DNA from: Promerops cafer
Lineage: Eukaryota; Chordata; Aves; Passeriformes; Nectariniidae
Direction of reading: 5' to 3'
DNA: 64,000 nucleotides
Assembly: GCA_013398275.1 (NCBI GenBank)
Contig: VZSE01011436.1
Coordinates: 247,050-311,049, forward strand
A program made the translations under genes and the position numbers. The notes under the pieces were generated by a model. It was not told the DNA's origin. It worked only from the letters and a program-made list of their open reading frames with translations, and did not search any database. The first letter of the stretch is position 1, and the number at the start of each line of letters is the position of its first letter. Positions 39,507 through 50,254 of this stretch are shown here, piece after piece.

Positions 39507-39590
39507 CTTTCTCCTCTAAACTGAACAGTTCCAACCTTTTCAGCCCTTCCTATTTGGAAGTCTTCCAGTAATCACTGTCCTCCTTTGAAT
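39507..39590 (-). repeat. Possible ancient CR1-like LINE remnant
   Basis: The plus strand reads 'ctcctctaaactgaacag' (39511-39528), then 'ttttcagcccttcc' (39537-39550) and a tail with 'cctttgaa' (39582-39589). This follows, in order, the antisense CR1 scheme of 'aggctgaacag', 'ctcagcctttcctca' and 'ctctggac'. Divergence is high, so the element would be old, or the match may be chance. It lacks both ends and any coding capacity. Confidence 0.4.
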
Positions 39591-39599
39591 AATGTAAGC

Positions 39600-42500
39600 A
39601 TGTTCAGCATCAAGTTTAAATTTATTGTGATGTGAAGAAAAGATAACATTTATTTAAAAAAAAATATTAAAAATATATTAATTTGGTATAGAAAGTCTGT
39701 ATTTATAGGGCATGCTTAGGAGGCGTAGGAGCCATGAACTGAGGGAGTGCAACATTAGCAGTTGGATGTTGTACAAACCAGCACTCTTTCAGAATCAATT
39801 TGCTAAATACCTAATTGATGACTTTAAAAACCAGGACCTAAATGTTTGCCTATAGAGCAACAGAGGAAATCTGCAACAGAGTCTGAAATGGATTTCCAAT
39901 CTTTTCATTCCACTGCTTGCTGTTTCTCGAAAGAATTTGCAGCTTTGAAAGCCCAGAAACAAACTCCAACAGAACTCCCTCTCTCACATGGCAGCACTTG
40001 AACATATAACCAATTTCTTCAGGACAAACTGAAGATGGGACATGATGGTCCAATATATCCAAGCCTAAAATGGCATCTGATTTTTTTAATTAATATTTTT
40101 TATCTCAAACAAAAGCACAAATGGAAGACTAGCTCAGTCTTTAAATACTATCCAGGATAGCTCTGTCTCATCAGAGTTGGTGGAAAAATTCTTAAAAATA
40201 AGTATACAGTTAAAGTGAGTTATTTACGAGGTGAAAAAATCAGTGGAGAAACTGTCACAGGGACCTCTGTTTGTTAGGTAAGTATTCTCACGCTCTCATG
40301 GCACCTCACATTCAGGGCTCACTCTGGGGAAAACCCCGATTTGGAATTATGATGCATTCCTGCCTATTACTAGAAATCAGTTTACCAAATCTTACATTCA
40401 AGATAAGCCTTTTTTATTGTTCTTCTTGGACTCAAGATGCCCAAGGGACTTCAGCAGGTGTTTGTTCCATAAATGTGAGGAACTCCTTTATATTAAATTT
40501 GGAAGGAAAGATCACAACAGAGCCAAAATCAAGACAAAGTCAGGACAAATAAAGCCAAGGTTGACTTACAGGGGAGGTATACTAAGAAAGTTTTAAGTGG
40601 TGTAACCCTAAGTACTAATAACTACACATAAACCAAATTAGAGTAGATTTAAAAAGTTGGGCAGCATAAGGGCTTTGAATGGCACAGATGGACTTGCATG
40701 TCACGTTTTGATCTGCTAGGTCAAATGAAGACATTTACTATTGAAAGTAGTTTTAGGGAGCAGCTTTGTAGCAGAGTAAGATTCAGATATGGTTTCTACA
40801 TGCAGCTTCTACAGCAGTGTCTTCTCATTTCTGCCTATGTGTGACCACTACTGACCTTCAGTGCAAGAACCATCTGTTCTTGCAGAGGTACCACTTTGGT
40901 TATGCACATCATGTTACCATGGTTTAGGGACATGTGGTACAAGGTTCTAGGCATCAGGAGAATTGAGGCCATTCAGCATTTTGTAAGAGAGAGTGCTAAA
41001 AGTGGAAAGTTAGGTTTCTGCCAAATGGCAGATAGTAAATCTATGTTAGAGAAGAAGCCCTGCTCTCCTTGTATTCAAAAAACTCTGAAATCAGCCCTTG
41101 GTTATGCTACATGCAATATGCACTCATGTTTGGATACTTAACACTTGAATGCAAAGCAAGATGAAGTAAATATTTATATCCACTGCAGTGCAGAAGTGTG
41201 AGTAAATTCCTGCCCCAGAATCTGCCTTAATGACCCTTCTCATGTCACTTGACATTTCTTGCCCTATTTCTTCATCCTAAAGCACTGCAGCTATTCCTTT
41301 TCATATCACTTGCAGTGGTGTAAATTTGTCATTTACCACAAAGGTCTGTTGCAGTGAGAGAAGCATCAGTTTCCTCATGCATTTGTAACTCCACTTTCTA
41401 GATTGTCTCTGCTTGCAAATTTAAAAGGGGAAAATGACCCTTAAGTTTTACTCCCAAGAAGGCTGACAAGTCACTAACGAAGGGTGAAGTCAAGTAGCCA
41501 AATGAAGGTCTTATTAGGAAAAACCTGTGGGGCAAAAGTAAATTTTTTTCCTAAGGAAAAATACATCCCAGGGAAATAAGGATTTCAGAGGAGTTTTGTC
41601 ACTCATAAGGAAAGCGTTCCTTTCTGATCAAAGGTGATCTTTTCAGCAGATGTGCTATGAGGGTTGGTGAAAAGACTTCATATCTCTCTTACTTAACAGC
41701 ATTTTAATGTACATGAATAGGTAAAAAAATACATTTCAGATTATGATGACTATATATTTTTGGATAAAACAGATGGATAAATCTCTTGAGTCTGAGCCTG
41801 CTCTTCCATCAGATTCACACTGATATCAGCAGAGCTACTTCTGTTTTTTGCCAGAAACACAGTCACATAGCTGTAGCTAGAGGTCTGGAAAAAAAACACC
41901 CTGAAAATTTTCAGACAGAAGCTAAATTCATTCTCTGGCCCATATTTCAGTTATCTTAGCTTTCACAGTTGTATTTGGATTCCTCTTGCTTTCCATTACT
42001 CTTAATGCCCTACAGTTTACTAGTAAGAGAAACCCTCTGTAGTCCCCTGGCCTGATGTCAGATCTTGGCAGTGCCCTCTCCCTTGTGAAGCACATGAGCT
42101 GGAAGAATGTTGTGGAGATGACAAGAGTAGATTTAGCCTTGAGATCAAGGCCATAAAATGAGGGTAAGGCACAAGATTGTGGTCAGTTTATAAACAGAGC
42201 AGAAGCAAGGCTGGGCAAAGAGAACAGTGACTGAGGCTGAGCTCCAGAACCTGCTCACTGCATTGGTGCCTTGCATGAGTGCAGGGCACCCACAGGGACC
42301 TCCTGGAGGCACAGCACGCTGCAGGACTACCTACCCTACTTCTTAGGGCATTCTCAAGCCCAGCTTCCAGCCTTGGACTTCAAGTAGTTCTCCAACACTG
42401 GACTGGCATTTTTCAGACTGCGTAGGAGGAGAGCACCCCTGTGGTGGGTCCTTTATTCTTACATCTCTTCCCTCTTGACCTGGCATATTCATGTGAGACA

Positions 42501-44240
42501 GTGCCATAAAATTTTGTTCATCCTTTTTGAAGTGGCAAATCTCTGTTAGCTCTACCAGCATACATACACATATCATTTGCAATGAACTCATATTCTCCTA
42601 TAACTTCACCATAAACTTGGGTTCACTTTTAGCAAGAACTGAAATTTGCATATTGCAGTCTATTCTAGTCTTCTTTTTCCCTATTAACTGTTGCCCTACA
42701 TGTAAGTTCAGAAGGAAAAAGTTCCACAGCATATAGGAACTTTTTTTATATGAGTGCAATTTCTTAACATAATGGTACAAGTCAGTAAGAAGAAAAGATT
42801 CTTTAAGAAGAAGATAAAAGCTACTGCATAAAAGATTAATTTGCACAAATGTTTATCATCTGGAATATCATCTGCCTTTCCCTTTTTTTTAATAGTTTCA
42901 GTGCAAACAGATGTCTAAGGAATCCCCTTTTTTATATTTTTCAGCAACATGTTATAGATATTCTATGTGCAGTGAATGGAAGAAAAGCAAAATTGACTTT
43001 TGGCAGCTTCAGTCTATCAAGTTCATAAACTTTACTGTGTCTGTCTTGTCCAAGATTAGAGACAACCTGCTCCAAGTCAGTTTCCCATTTGCACTTAATT
43101 AGGGAGTTCATTTCAGAGGTCAATGAAAAATAGCAGAGCACGTTTTCACAGTAACTCTCCACACAATAAAATTATTTCTCAGGCACATGTCCAATTTTCT
43201 CTGGAACAAGGGCAAAAAAAGTGGGGACACAAAATAGAGTTATTGGATACCTTATCTGGAACTACCCAACACGCTGTCCATTATCCAAGGAACACATAGT
43301 ACATTCTGGATCTGAGGAAAGAAGCCAAACATTGCATCTTTGCAGACAATTTTCCTATCCACACAGCTTCATTTTCTTTAACAACTGGGACAGATATTTT
43401 GGAAATGTTCTGAGAGGTAGGAGACAGTCTGCACAAGGAGTTCCACAGTATCAACTGTACTTATATATATTCAAATTGCTGTGGGTAACAAGGTGTCCTT
43501 GTGGAAATGCTGGAAGGGTGGTTGGATTCATGAGGAAGCAGCACTGAAGAGAGAGCTGAACAACACAGGGCTGTTTCACGCTGCATCAGGGTGCTGGCTT
43601 TGTTGGCAGGAGGAGGAACAGTTGAAATGATGCCCATTAGCCACTTCATAAAGTTCCTCAGAGGCACTTTCAGCATGAACTTACTGTTATCAAGCAGATG
43701 ACAGAGTGGCCAAGTTTTCAAGATGTGCCTGAACATCCATAAGAGTCTAAGAGTGCATTGATCCTGGATTTTGAGCTGATGTCAGCTCTATTTTACAAGT
43801 TTTCCTGAAGGAAAACTATTTTGTAGAGTGTGAAATGTCTCCTTAGGAGAAGACATTCCCAGCAGTTTTTGGAAAGACAGATTCTACTCACACATCCTGT
43901 CATTAGAAGAAACAACAGAGTGCAGAGACTTGACATGAAGTACCTTGAATTTGATCTGGGTGTGGGGCAAGGAATAAGATAATTTGTACTTTTTCATAAC
44001 CAATGACCAAGTGGTTACATATTCACATGCATGGAAGTATGATTTCTTGGACCAAAATCTGGCAAGGTAGGTACAATCTTCATTTCTCTACTGTGATTCT
44101 TGCAACTACGAAGAAAGAAGGAAAAAACTGAGAAGAGCCCATAGCCTGTTGGTTAATGAAAAACTTGAGCAAAATTGGCTTATCATTTTCATACATGCCA
44201 TGCTTTGACATATGAATTATGGGTTTTTTTGGCCTTACAG
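39600..44240. other. Gene-free unique sequence
   Basis: No exon, RNA gene or known transposon was recognised. The sequence is AT-leaning and CpG-poor throughout. Open frames up to 108 codons have no recognisable domains. A minus-strand octamer lies at 42644-42651. Confidence 0.5.
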
Positions 44241-44241
44241 G

Positions 44242-44285
44242 AGATATATTTGACATATATATTTGATATATATTTGATATATTTG
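44242..44285. repeat. AT-rich tandem repeat abutting a CR1 3' end
   Basis: The motif TATATTTGA and variants repeat about four times. The array stops about 20 bases before the 3' end of the minus-strand CR1 that follows. CR1 elements end in short direct repeats of an 8-base unit (ATTCTATG type), which this is not, so it is probably an independent microsatellite at the insertion point. Confidence 0.7.
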
Positions 44286-44305
44286 TGCAGAACATGGAAT
44301 TGCGT

Positions 44306-44500
44306 AATCACAGAATGTGTCAGGTTGGAAGGGACCACAGTGGGCCCTCTGGTCCAGTCTGCCTGCTCAAGCAGGGTCACCCCAGAGCAGAGGGCACAGG
44401 ATTGTGTCCAGATGGTTCGTGAATATCCCCAGTGAGGGAGACTCCACAACCTCTCTGGGCAACCTATTCCAGTGCATGGTCACCTGCACAGTGAAGTCAA
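44306..44500 (-). repeat. CR1 LINE 3' end, minus strand
   Basis: Read on the minus strand, this is the conserved 3' end of a CR1. The plus strand starts with 'aatcacagaatgtgtcaggt' (44306-44325) and continues through 'tggaagggacc', 'ctcaagcagggtcacccc' (44367-44384), 'gtgtccagatggttc' and 'gactccacaacctctctggg' (44440-44459). The match in order is nearly complete, so the copy is fairly young or well kept. It is strongly 5'-truncated, as nearly all CR1 copies are, and has no coding capacity. Its 3' sequence differs from that of the copy at 48978-49220, so two CR1 subfamilies are present. Open frames on both strands here are artefacts. Confidence 0.93.
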
Positions 44501-44912
44501 TCAATAAATGCTCAGACAACCTGCACAATATCCACATTACTGACTTTTGCTACACTGAACATGCTACAATCACATTTACTTGCCATTTTAGATGACATTC
44601 TTTTCTTAAGAGCTAGTTTTTATGTCATAGAGGGCATGAATTTTAATTCACTTTGGGCCTCATTTTTTTGGCTCTTTACAAAGACCTTAGCTGAAATTTC
44701 CAGTTACCTGGAAGGAAATGAAATGCAGAAATAAGTATAACTTGTACCACTGTCTCAGGGTCCTGTCTGAAAATGGTTTGCTCCAAAATGGAAACACAAT
44801 TATATATACAGAAATTCAGCAGGAAAGGCCTCAAAGATAAATCACTTGGGGACAAAGGCAGCCTAATAAACTGGGACCAGAGGAACTTCCTTGGTGGTTC
44901 CTTTCTCTTTCC

Positions 44913-44977
44913 TTTTTTTTGTTGTTGTTGTTGTTGTTGTTTTTGTTTGTTTGTTTTTTTGTTTTAGTTTGTTTTTA
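44913..44977. repeat. T-rich / (GTT)n microsatellite
   Basis: Eight T, then about seven GTT units (44921-44941), then GTTT-type units and T runs. On the minus strand this is an A-rich tail-like tract, but no retroposed body is recognisable beside it. Confidence 0.9.
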
Positions 44978-44979
44978 TT

Positions 44980-46520
44980 AAATGGACCCAACATAGTATT
45001 TTTATTTAGGACCCTGAATCAAGGCAGGCCATAAAAGTTGTAGGTGCTTCCCTAAATCATGTTTAATTTTCTATTTTGGCTCAACATAATTCCTTCTGAG
45101 GAAAGGAAAAAATATGTAAAGAGTGATTCAAATCATCTTGCAATGCTGTATCACATTTCAGATAATTTACACTCTCAGTCATGTCAAGCAACAGACATTT
45201 CAGATTGATCAATGCAGTAATTGAAACAGCAAAAGAGAAATGGAAGTTATTTTGTCAGAAATAACATTCTTTATGAGACTAAACAGTGATGCCTTAAAAT
45301 GGGATGTATCCAGGGAAAGCAAACTTCCTGAAAATGTTATAGCCATTACTTTAAAATAATATTATTTAGCCTTCATGCTCTATCCCTTGTGGGTTTTCAA
45401 TTCCCTAGAAAACCTTCTTTCCAACACATCTTTGATCCTGGTCTTAAAACCCTGACATTTTCATTTTGTGAAGACTGGATATAAAATGGACTAGTCAAGA
45501 ATAGAGCTAGGTGACCCAAATTGGTGCAAATTGGTACTGCTCCATTGCCCTCCACGCTGATTTACAGAAGATAGGGATCTGGCTGAAAGCCTTGCAAAGC
45601 CTGGCTGCTCTGCTTTGCTGTTTCATGTAAACACTTACTTCAGTTTTAATCTTACTTCCTAAGGAAATGGAGTTTATGCGATTGTGTTCTCTGTGTGTGT
45701 TTGTGGGTGACAGGGCATGACTGAATATTTGCTTGTCCTTCTCATCAGTTAATTTTGAACCTGGCAGTTCAATCCAATAGAAACTAGAGAGAACAGAAGG
45801 TCTGAAGGGACAAAATTCCATGCTAGTGTTCTTATTGAGGAAAAGCTAATGAGCTGAGTCGTCGTAGCATTCCAAAAATTTGCACTGGCAAGGACTCCCT
45901 GGACTTGACTCCATCAATTCTGGACCTCTCAGAGCCACTTTCCCAACTAATCAGGTCTGCCACATCAAAACTTGAGTATTCAAATCTTAGACCAACCCTG
46001 GTTAACCGGGCCAGTGTTTCTGAAGAGCTTGGCAAGCCTGGTTTTCTCTATTTGCATCACAGCATATGTACACTAATTATCTCATCTGGCTGAATTACTT
46101 AATCCTCACCTGGCATTCACAGGCTTAGTACCAGCATTGAAGCTGCTCCCTTTTCTTCCAGCTGTTGAATAAAACAAAATCAGACTCAACATTTCCCAGG
46201 GTTTTATATTCAGTTGCAGTCATTTTCTTCTGCTCTTGCCAAGGGTCTCAGACAGAGTGAGCAGATGACAAAGGGTAAATTATAGATGATAATTCACAAA
46301 CAACCTTATAAAACTATCCTTATTACTCCTGTAAAAAAGTAACAGTGTAAAATGCGAACTACTTCACTGTTGAATCTTTGCAACAGATGAAGTGATCCTT
46401 GTGGGGGCAGCTATGGAGAGGCAACAGGCTCATTGCTTAATGGACTGATGCGTTTAGCAAGTGTGAAAGAGAACTGGAACAGAGAACAATGAAAATTATG
46501 TGAGAAAAAAACCCCTTACC
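44980..46520. other. Gene-free unique sequence
   Basis: No exon, RNA gene or known repeat was recognised. Open frames on opposite strands overlap at 45832-46093 without recognisable content. Confidence 0.5.
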
Positions 46521-46527
46521 ATTTGCC

Positions 46528-46577
46528 AAATAAATAAATAAACAAACAAACAAACAAATAAATAAATAAATAAATAA
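46528..46577. repeat. (AAAT)n/(AAAC)n compound microsatellite
   Basis: Compound tetranucleotide array: AAAT units, then AAAC units, then AAAT units again. Likely length-polymorphic. Minus-strand frames crossing it show a Phe-Ile-Cys-Leu repeat that is purely a by-product. Confidence 0.95.
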
Positions 46578-46579
46578 TC

Positions 46580-48975
46580 TTAGTGGTTGTAAAAAATCCC
46601 CGTGCCACACCAAACAAACAAAAAGCAAGCTGCTGGTTAAGCTTTGTTTGATAACTGTGGAATGGGGAATTTATGACAAAATACAAAAATGGAAATGGAA
46701 GATATACTTGAACAAAGTGTGATCTGGAACCGAAAAGTAATCTGGTATGCAAATGATGTATTTATGAGATTCAAAAAGCTGTGGGGAGGAAAGCAGTTTT
46801 TCTTCCCCATTGAAAAGAGAAGAGCAGGTGGAGCCCGTCAGCAATCCTTTTTATTTACTTGGTGAGATAGCTTATGCGAAGAACAGAAAACACTGAGAGC
46901 ACCCTGACCCACAGTAGTACAAAAGGCTCTCTCCCTGTGTGCTAGGCAGATCCTTTCTGTATGAAACAGCAGGTAGTGACAAACTAAACCTGTGGCACTT
47001 TCACATCCTGAAGTGCTTTGCTGAACTGGGAATCAGCATCCAATGGAAATAACCTATAGATCGCATGTATTTTCTTAACCTATGGACACCATTTAGTTAA
47101 GACTGAAGCACAAATTAGTCCACTTGTGATGACTGCCTGATCAGGAAATAGGTGTGCAGTGGCCAGACTGTGATCACCTCTATTGAACTTACCCCTCTAC
47201 TGACTTGAGCAAAATTTGAGCAGACCTTTTCTTGCACAGCAAGACTTGCTGACTGCTCATGGTGACTTCATCCATTTGGCAGACAGTTAAAACTTTTTAA
47301 AGGGCCTACAGAAATAGTTTCATGAGGTTGTTTGTGAATTAGTATCATTCCTTTGCCCTTTGCCCTCTGGTGTCCTATTTAGCTTGGGTATCCTGTTAAA
47401 TGTTGGACAAAAGGAGCTCAAGTCAGGAGAAAACCATGGGAAGTGCTGTGCATGCTTTTCCTGCTTTCTACAGTCATAGGTCTCCTGGTTGTTAGAGCTT
47501 TGTGGATGGAGCTATGCCTGTTACTACCAGATAAAGATGTAGTCCCTTAAATAATGATGCAAAGTTTGTGAATACAAATTTTCCTGTACCTCTTGACACA
47601 AACATAGGTACAGATAAAAAACGTGATCTATACTGGAGTGTGTCAGGTAAAATTTGACAGAACCACTCTCTGTATCCATAGGTAATCAATATTTTGTAGA
47701 AGATTCATTGTTCTCACTGTCCAGAAAGAGAAATTGAGACAGAGGAAGCTGAAATGACTTGTTCAGCTCGGTCTGTATGCAAGCAGTTCCCCTTTCCGAA
47801 AAAAAAATTTGAAAATAAAACTGAATGCACGCAAACTGCAGAAAAAGTATTCTCTATCTCTCTTTAAAATAAAGAAATGCAGGTTGGAAGTGTAGTGCTT
47901 TAGCTTCAGAGCTTACTGGACAGCTAGACATTCTTAGGATGAGGAAGGTACAGATGATGCAGGTGTTTGCCTTACCTGAGCTGAGTTCTGAGAAACCTAA
48001 GGTCACTCCTTTGTTTTGCTCCTGATTTTCTGGATAACTTTCAAGACCTATATTTGTTCAGCTCTGCAAACAGGGTTTGAAATTAAAGGCACCAAAATAC
48101 TCAAGGATGTGAGTTTTCAGCTCCCTGAACCTCAGCTCTGCTCAGGAGCAATGGACGTAGTTACACTGCTGTACCCCATAGTCATATCGAGTTCAAATAT
48201 GTTAAAATACATTTTTTTACCTTAGATTTGAAACCTACAAGGATTTTCACATTGATAATAAATTTGCAGGAGTGAAGACACAATTTTCCACAGTTAGCCA
48301 ACCATGGCTGGATATCTAAGGATCTTTCTTCAGCAAATATTTAAATGCACATTAACAATGCAGGGGTGCTTTGATGTGACTGAGCACCTAAGGAAAAAAA
48401 TAGTTGTCCAAATAATCCAAATTACTTGGAACAGCAAAACTGAACTATAAATTGTCAAGTTTGGTGGACAAACTTTCTTGCAAGATGCCCAATGCTCCCA
48501 GGAAGAGGAAGACAACAGACTATTTCCTTTTGTGGTTTTCCTTGTAAAGCAATGCAAATGCTGTAACAAAGATGATAGCTTGCATAGCAAAATACATTGC
48601 ACAGCAAAATAGACTCTGTTCTGCAGGAAATCTCTGAGATTCTCTGAAAGGTCTATTTAGATGAGAAAAGATAGGGCTTGAGTGAGTTAAAAATATACTG
48701 TGGAATGCAATCAGTGCAATGTTATTCATTTTGATATTAAACGAGATTTATTTGACAGTAACACCATATGCTCAGTGGTGCTGTCCACAAGATGACAATT
48801 CCATTTTGTAACAACTGTTGAAGTTCAAAAATTGTTTTCATTCAGCTTTGGAATAAAAACAAAAAAGCCTTTCAGATCTTTCCGGAATGGAATTGCTCTG
48901 AAATGGTTGATTTCAGATAAAAACCCCTGCCTTTTCTTTTGTAAGGACTTTTTGCTTCTAATGGGTTCCTTGGTC
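46580..48975. other. Gene-free unique sequence
   Basis: No exon, RNA gene or known repeat was recognised. Octamer motifs ATGCAAAT occur at 46747-46754 and 48552-48559. Otherwise ordinary CpG-poor sequence. Confidence 0.5.
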
Positions 48976-48977
48976 AC

Positions 48978-49220
48978 CCAAAGGAGGACAGGAGGAAATG
49001 GCCTCAAATTACAGTAAGGGAAATTTCATTGGATATTAGTAAAAATTCTTTGGAACAGGCTGCCCAAGGAAATGGTGGATTCACCATCCCTGGAGTTATT
49101 TAAAGGACATTTAGATGTGGTGCTTACAGACATGGTTTAGTGGTGGTAGCCTTGGCAGTTCTGGGTTAATGGTTGGATTCAATGATCCTAAAGGTATTTT
49201 CCAATCTAAACAATTCCATG
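48978..49220 (+). repeat. CR1 LINE 3' end, plus strand
   Basis: Forward CR1 3' region: 'ggaggaaatggcctcaaatt' (48992-49011), a 'ggatattag' block (49032-49040), 'ggaacaggctgcccaagga' (49052-49070), 'caccatccctggagttattt' (49082-49101), 'gacatggtttagtggtgg' and a terminus close to 'caattccatg' (49211-49220). Compared with the CR1 layout as I remember it, about 20-25 bases are missing between 'aaattcttt' and 'ggaacagg', an internal deletion. It is 5'-truncated, with no coding capacity. The 3' terminus belongs to a different CR1 subfamily from the copy at 44306. Confidence 0.93.
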
Positions 49221-49224
49221 CCTT

Positions 49225-50105
49225 TAAGGGGCAGGACCTTGTAAGAAGGCTGGAAGCCCTGGGGCACGGATAATCTGTAACTTTGCGGAGGTCCTGATAC
49301 TGTTCAGGGGCATTGCTTGGTGAAGTGTCAACCTGCTGAAAACATTTCCATCAGCACTAACATTTGGTTCTTGATATTACTAAGATTTTTTGTATTGATT
49401 AGGCATTACTGTAGTATGCAAGAGTTGTAGAGGATGAGACAGGAACCTTTTTCTGATGGAAAGGAGAAACAGGAGACTACAGGAGAGCTCTGGAAGCAGC
49501 TGAAGGGAACATGGCAAAAGTTTGGTGCTATTGCTAAAATGTCCAGCACTGAATGTCTCACAGTGTCAGTGCTCAAAAACATCAGGACAGTTTTAGAATT
49601 CAGTGGATTAGAGGGATGCAGTCTTTTACTCACTCCACTGGAGGTTTTCTTTTACATCGATTGTAGACTGAGAAATGTAGGCACAAAAATATACAAATAC
49701 CATTTTTCCATGTAAAAAATGTGGCAAAATACTTCTTTTCTCATAGATGGTTGAAAACCTGGGGTTTTATCCAAAATACCATCAATTGTAAAAACTTCAG
49801 GGTTGGGGGTTATTGGAAAGAAGAAAGTTTCAATTAGGAAATGCTGCTATGACATCTTGTGGGGATTAGTTGCCTCAGGTATTGATTCATGTGAATGGAT
49901 GAGCACATTCCCAACTGACTGACATTGTGGATTCCTCCTAACCTGCAAGCACTCCCTGTCTTGAAGGAAGGATGTCATGGTGCATTGTGGCAATCCTCCC
50001 TGAGGATGATATTGGAGGAAGTGTTTAGCTGGGACTTCTAAATCCTTGAGAAGATTGGGGCAGACAAATTACTGTTCCTGTGAGTAATTTGGAACAGGAA
50101 TATTT
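49225..50105. other. Gene-free unique sequence
   Basis: No exon, RNA gene or known repeat was recognised between the CR1 copy and the tandem duplication at 50.1 kb. Confidence 0.5.
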
Positions 50106-50120
50106 CTTAGCAGAAATTTA

Positions 50121-50250
50121 GCATTGTGACCAAAAAAATAAAAAAGGTTCACATAAAATCTGCCAATGAAAAGAAACGTTAGCAAAAAGTAGGAATTGTG
50201 ATTAAAAAAAAAAAAAGGTTCACATAAAATCTGCCAATGGAAAAAAAAAA
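50121..50250. repeat. Tandem duplication, unit about 71-72 bp
   Basis: A 23-base block beginning GGTTCACATAAAATC is identical at 50146-50168 and 50217-50239. ATTGTGA precedes each at 50123 and 50195, and an A-rich stretch lies between the two words in both copies. The unit is therefore about 71-72 bp, with differences mainly in the A runs and in the part just before the second copy. Directly visible; function unknown. Confidence 0.9.
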
Positions 50251-50254
50251 TTCA

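Noticed and set aside
40127..40140. Word similar to the miR-7 seed region (tggaagacta)
   Set aside because: Only about ten bases match and no precursor hairpin surrounds it.
44173..44600. Overlapping frames of 86-92 codons on both strands
   Set aside because: They run through the CR1 3' end and an AT repeat and are not coding.
46437..46752. Membrane-like minus-strand frames rich in Phe, Ile, Leu and Cys
   Set aside because: The hydrophobic repeat is the translation of the AAAT/AAAC microsatellite.
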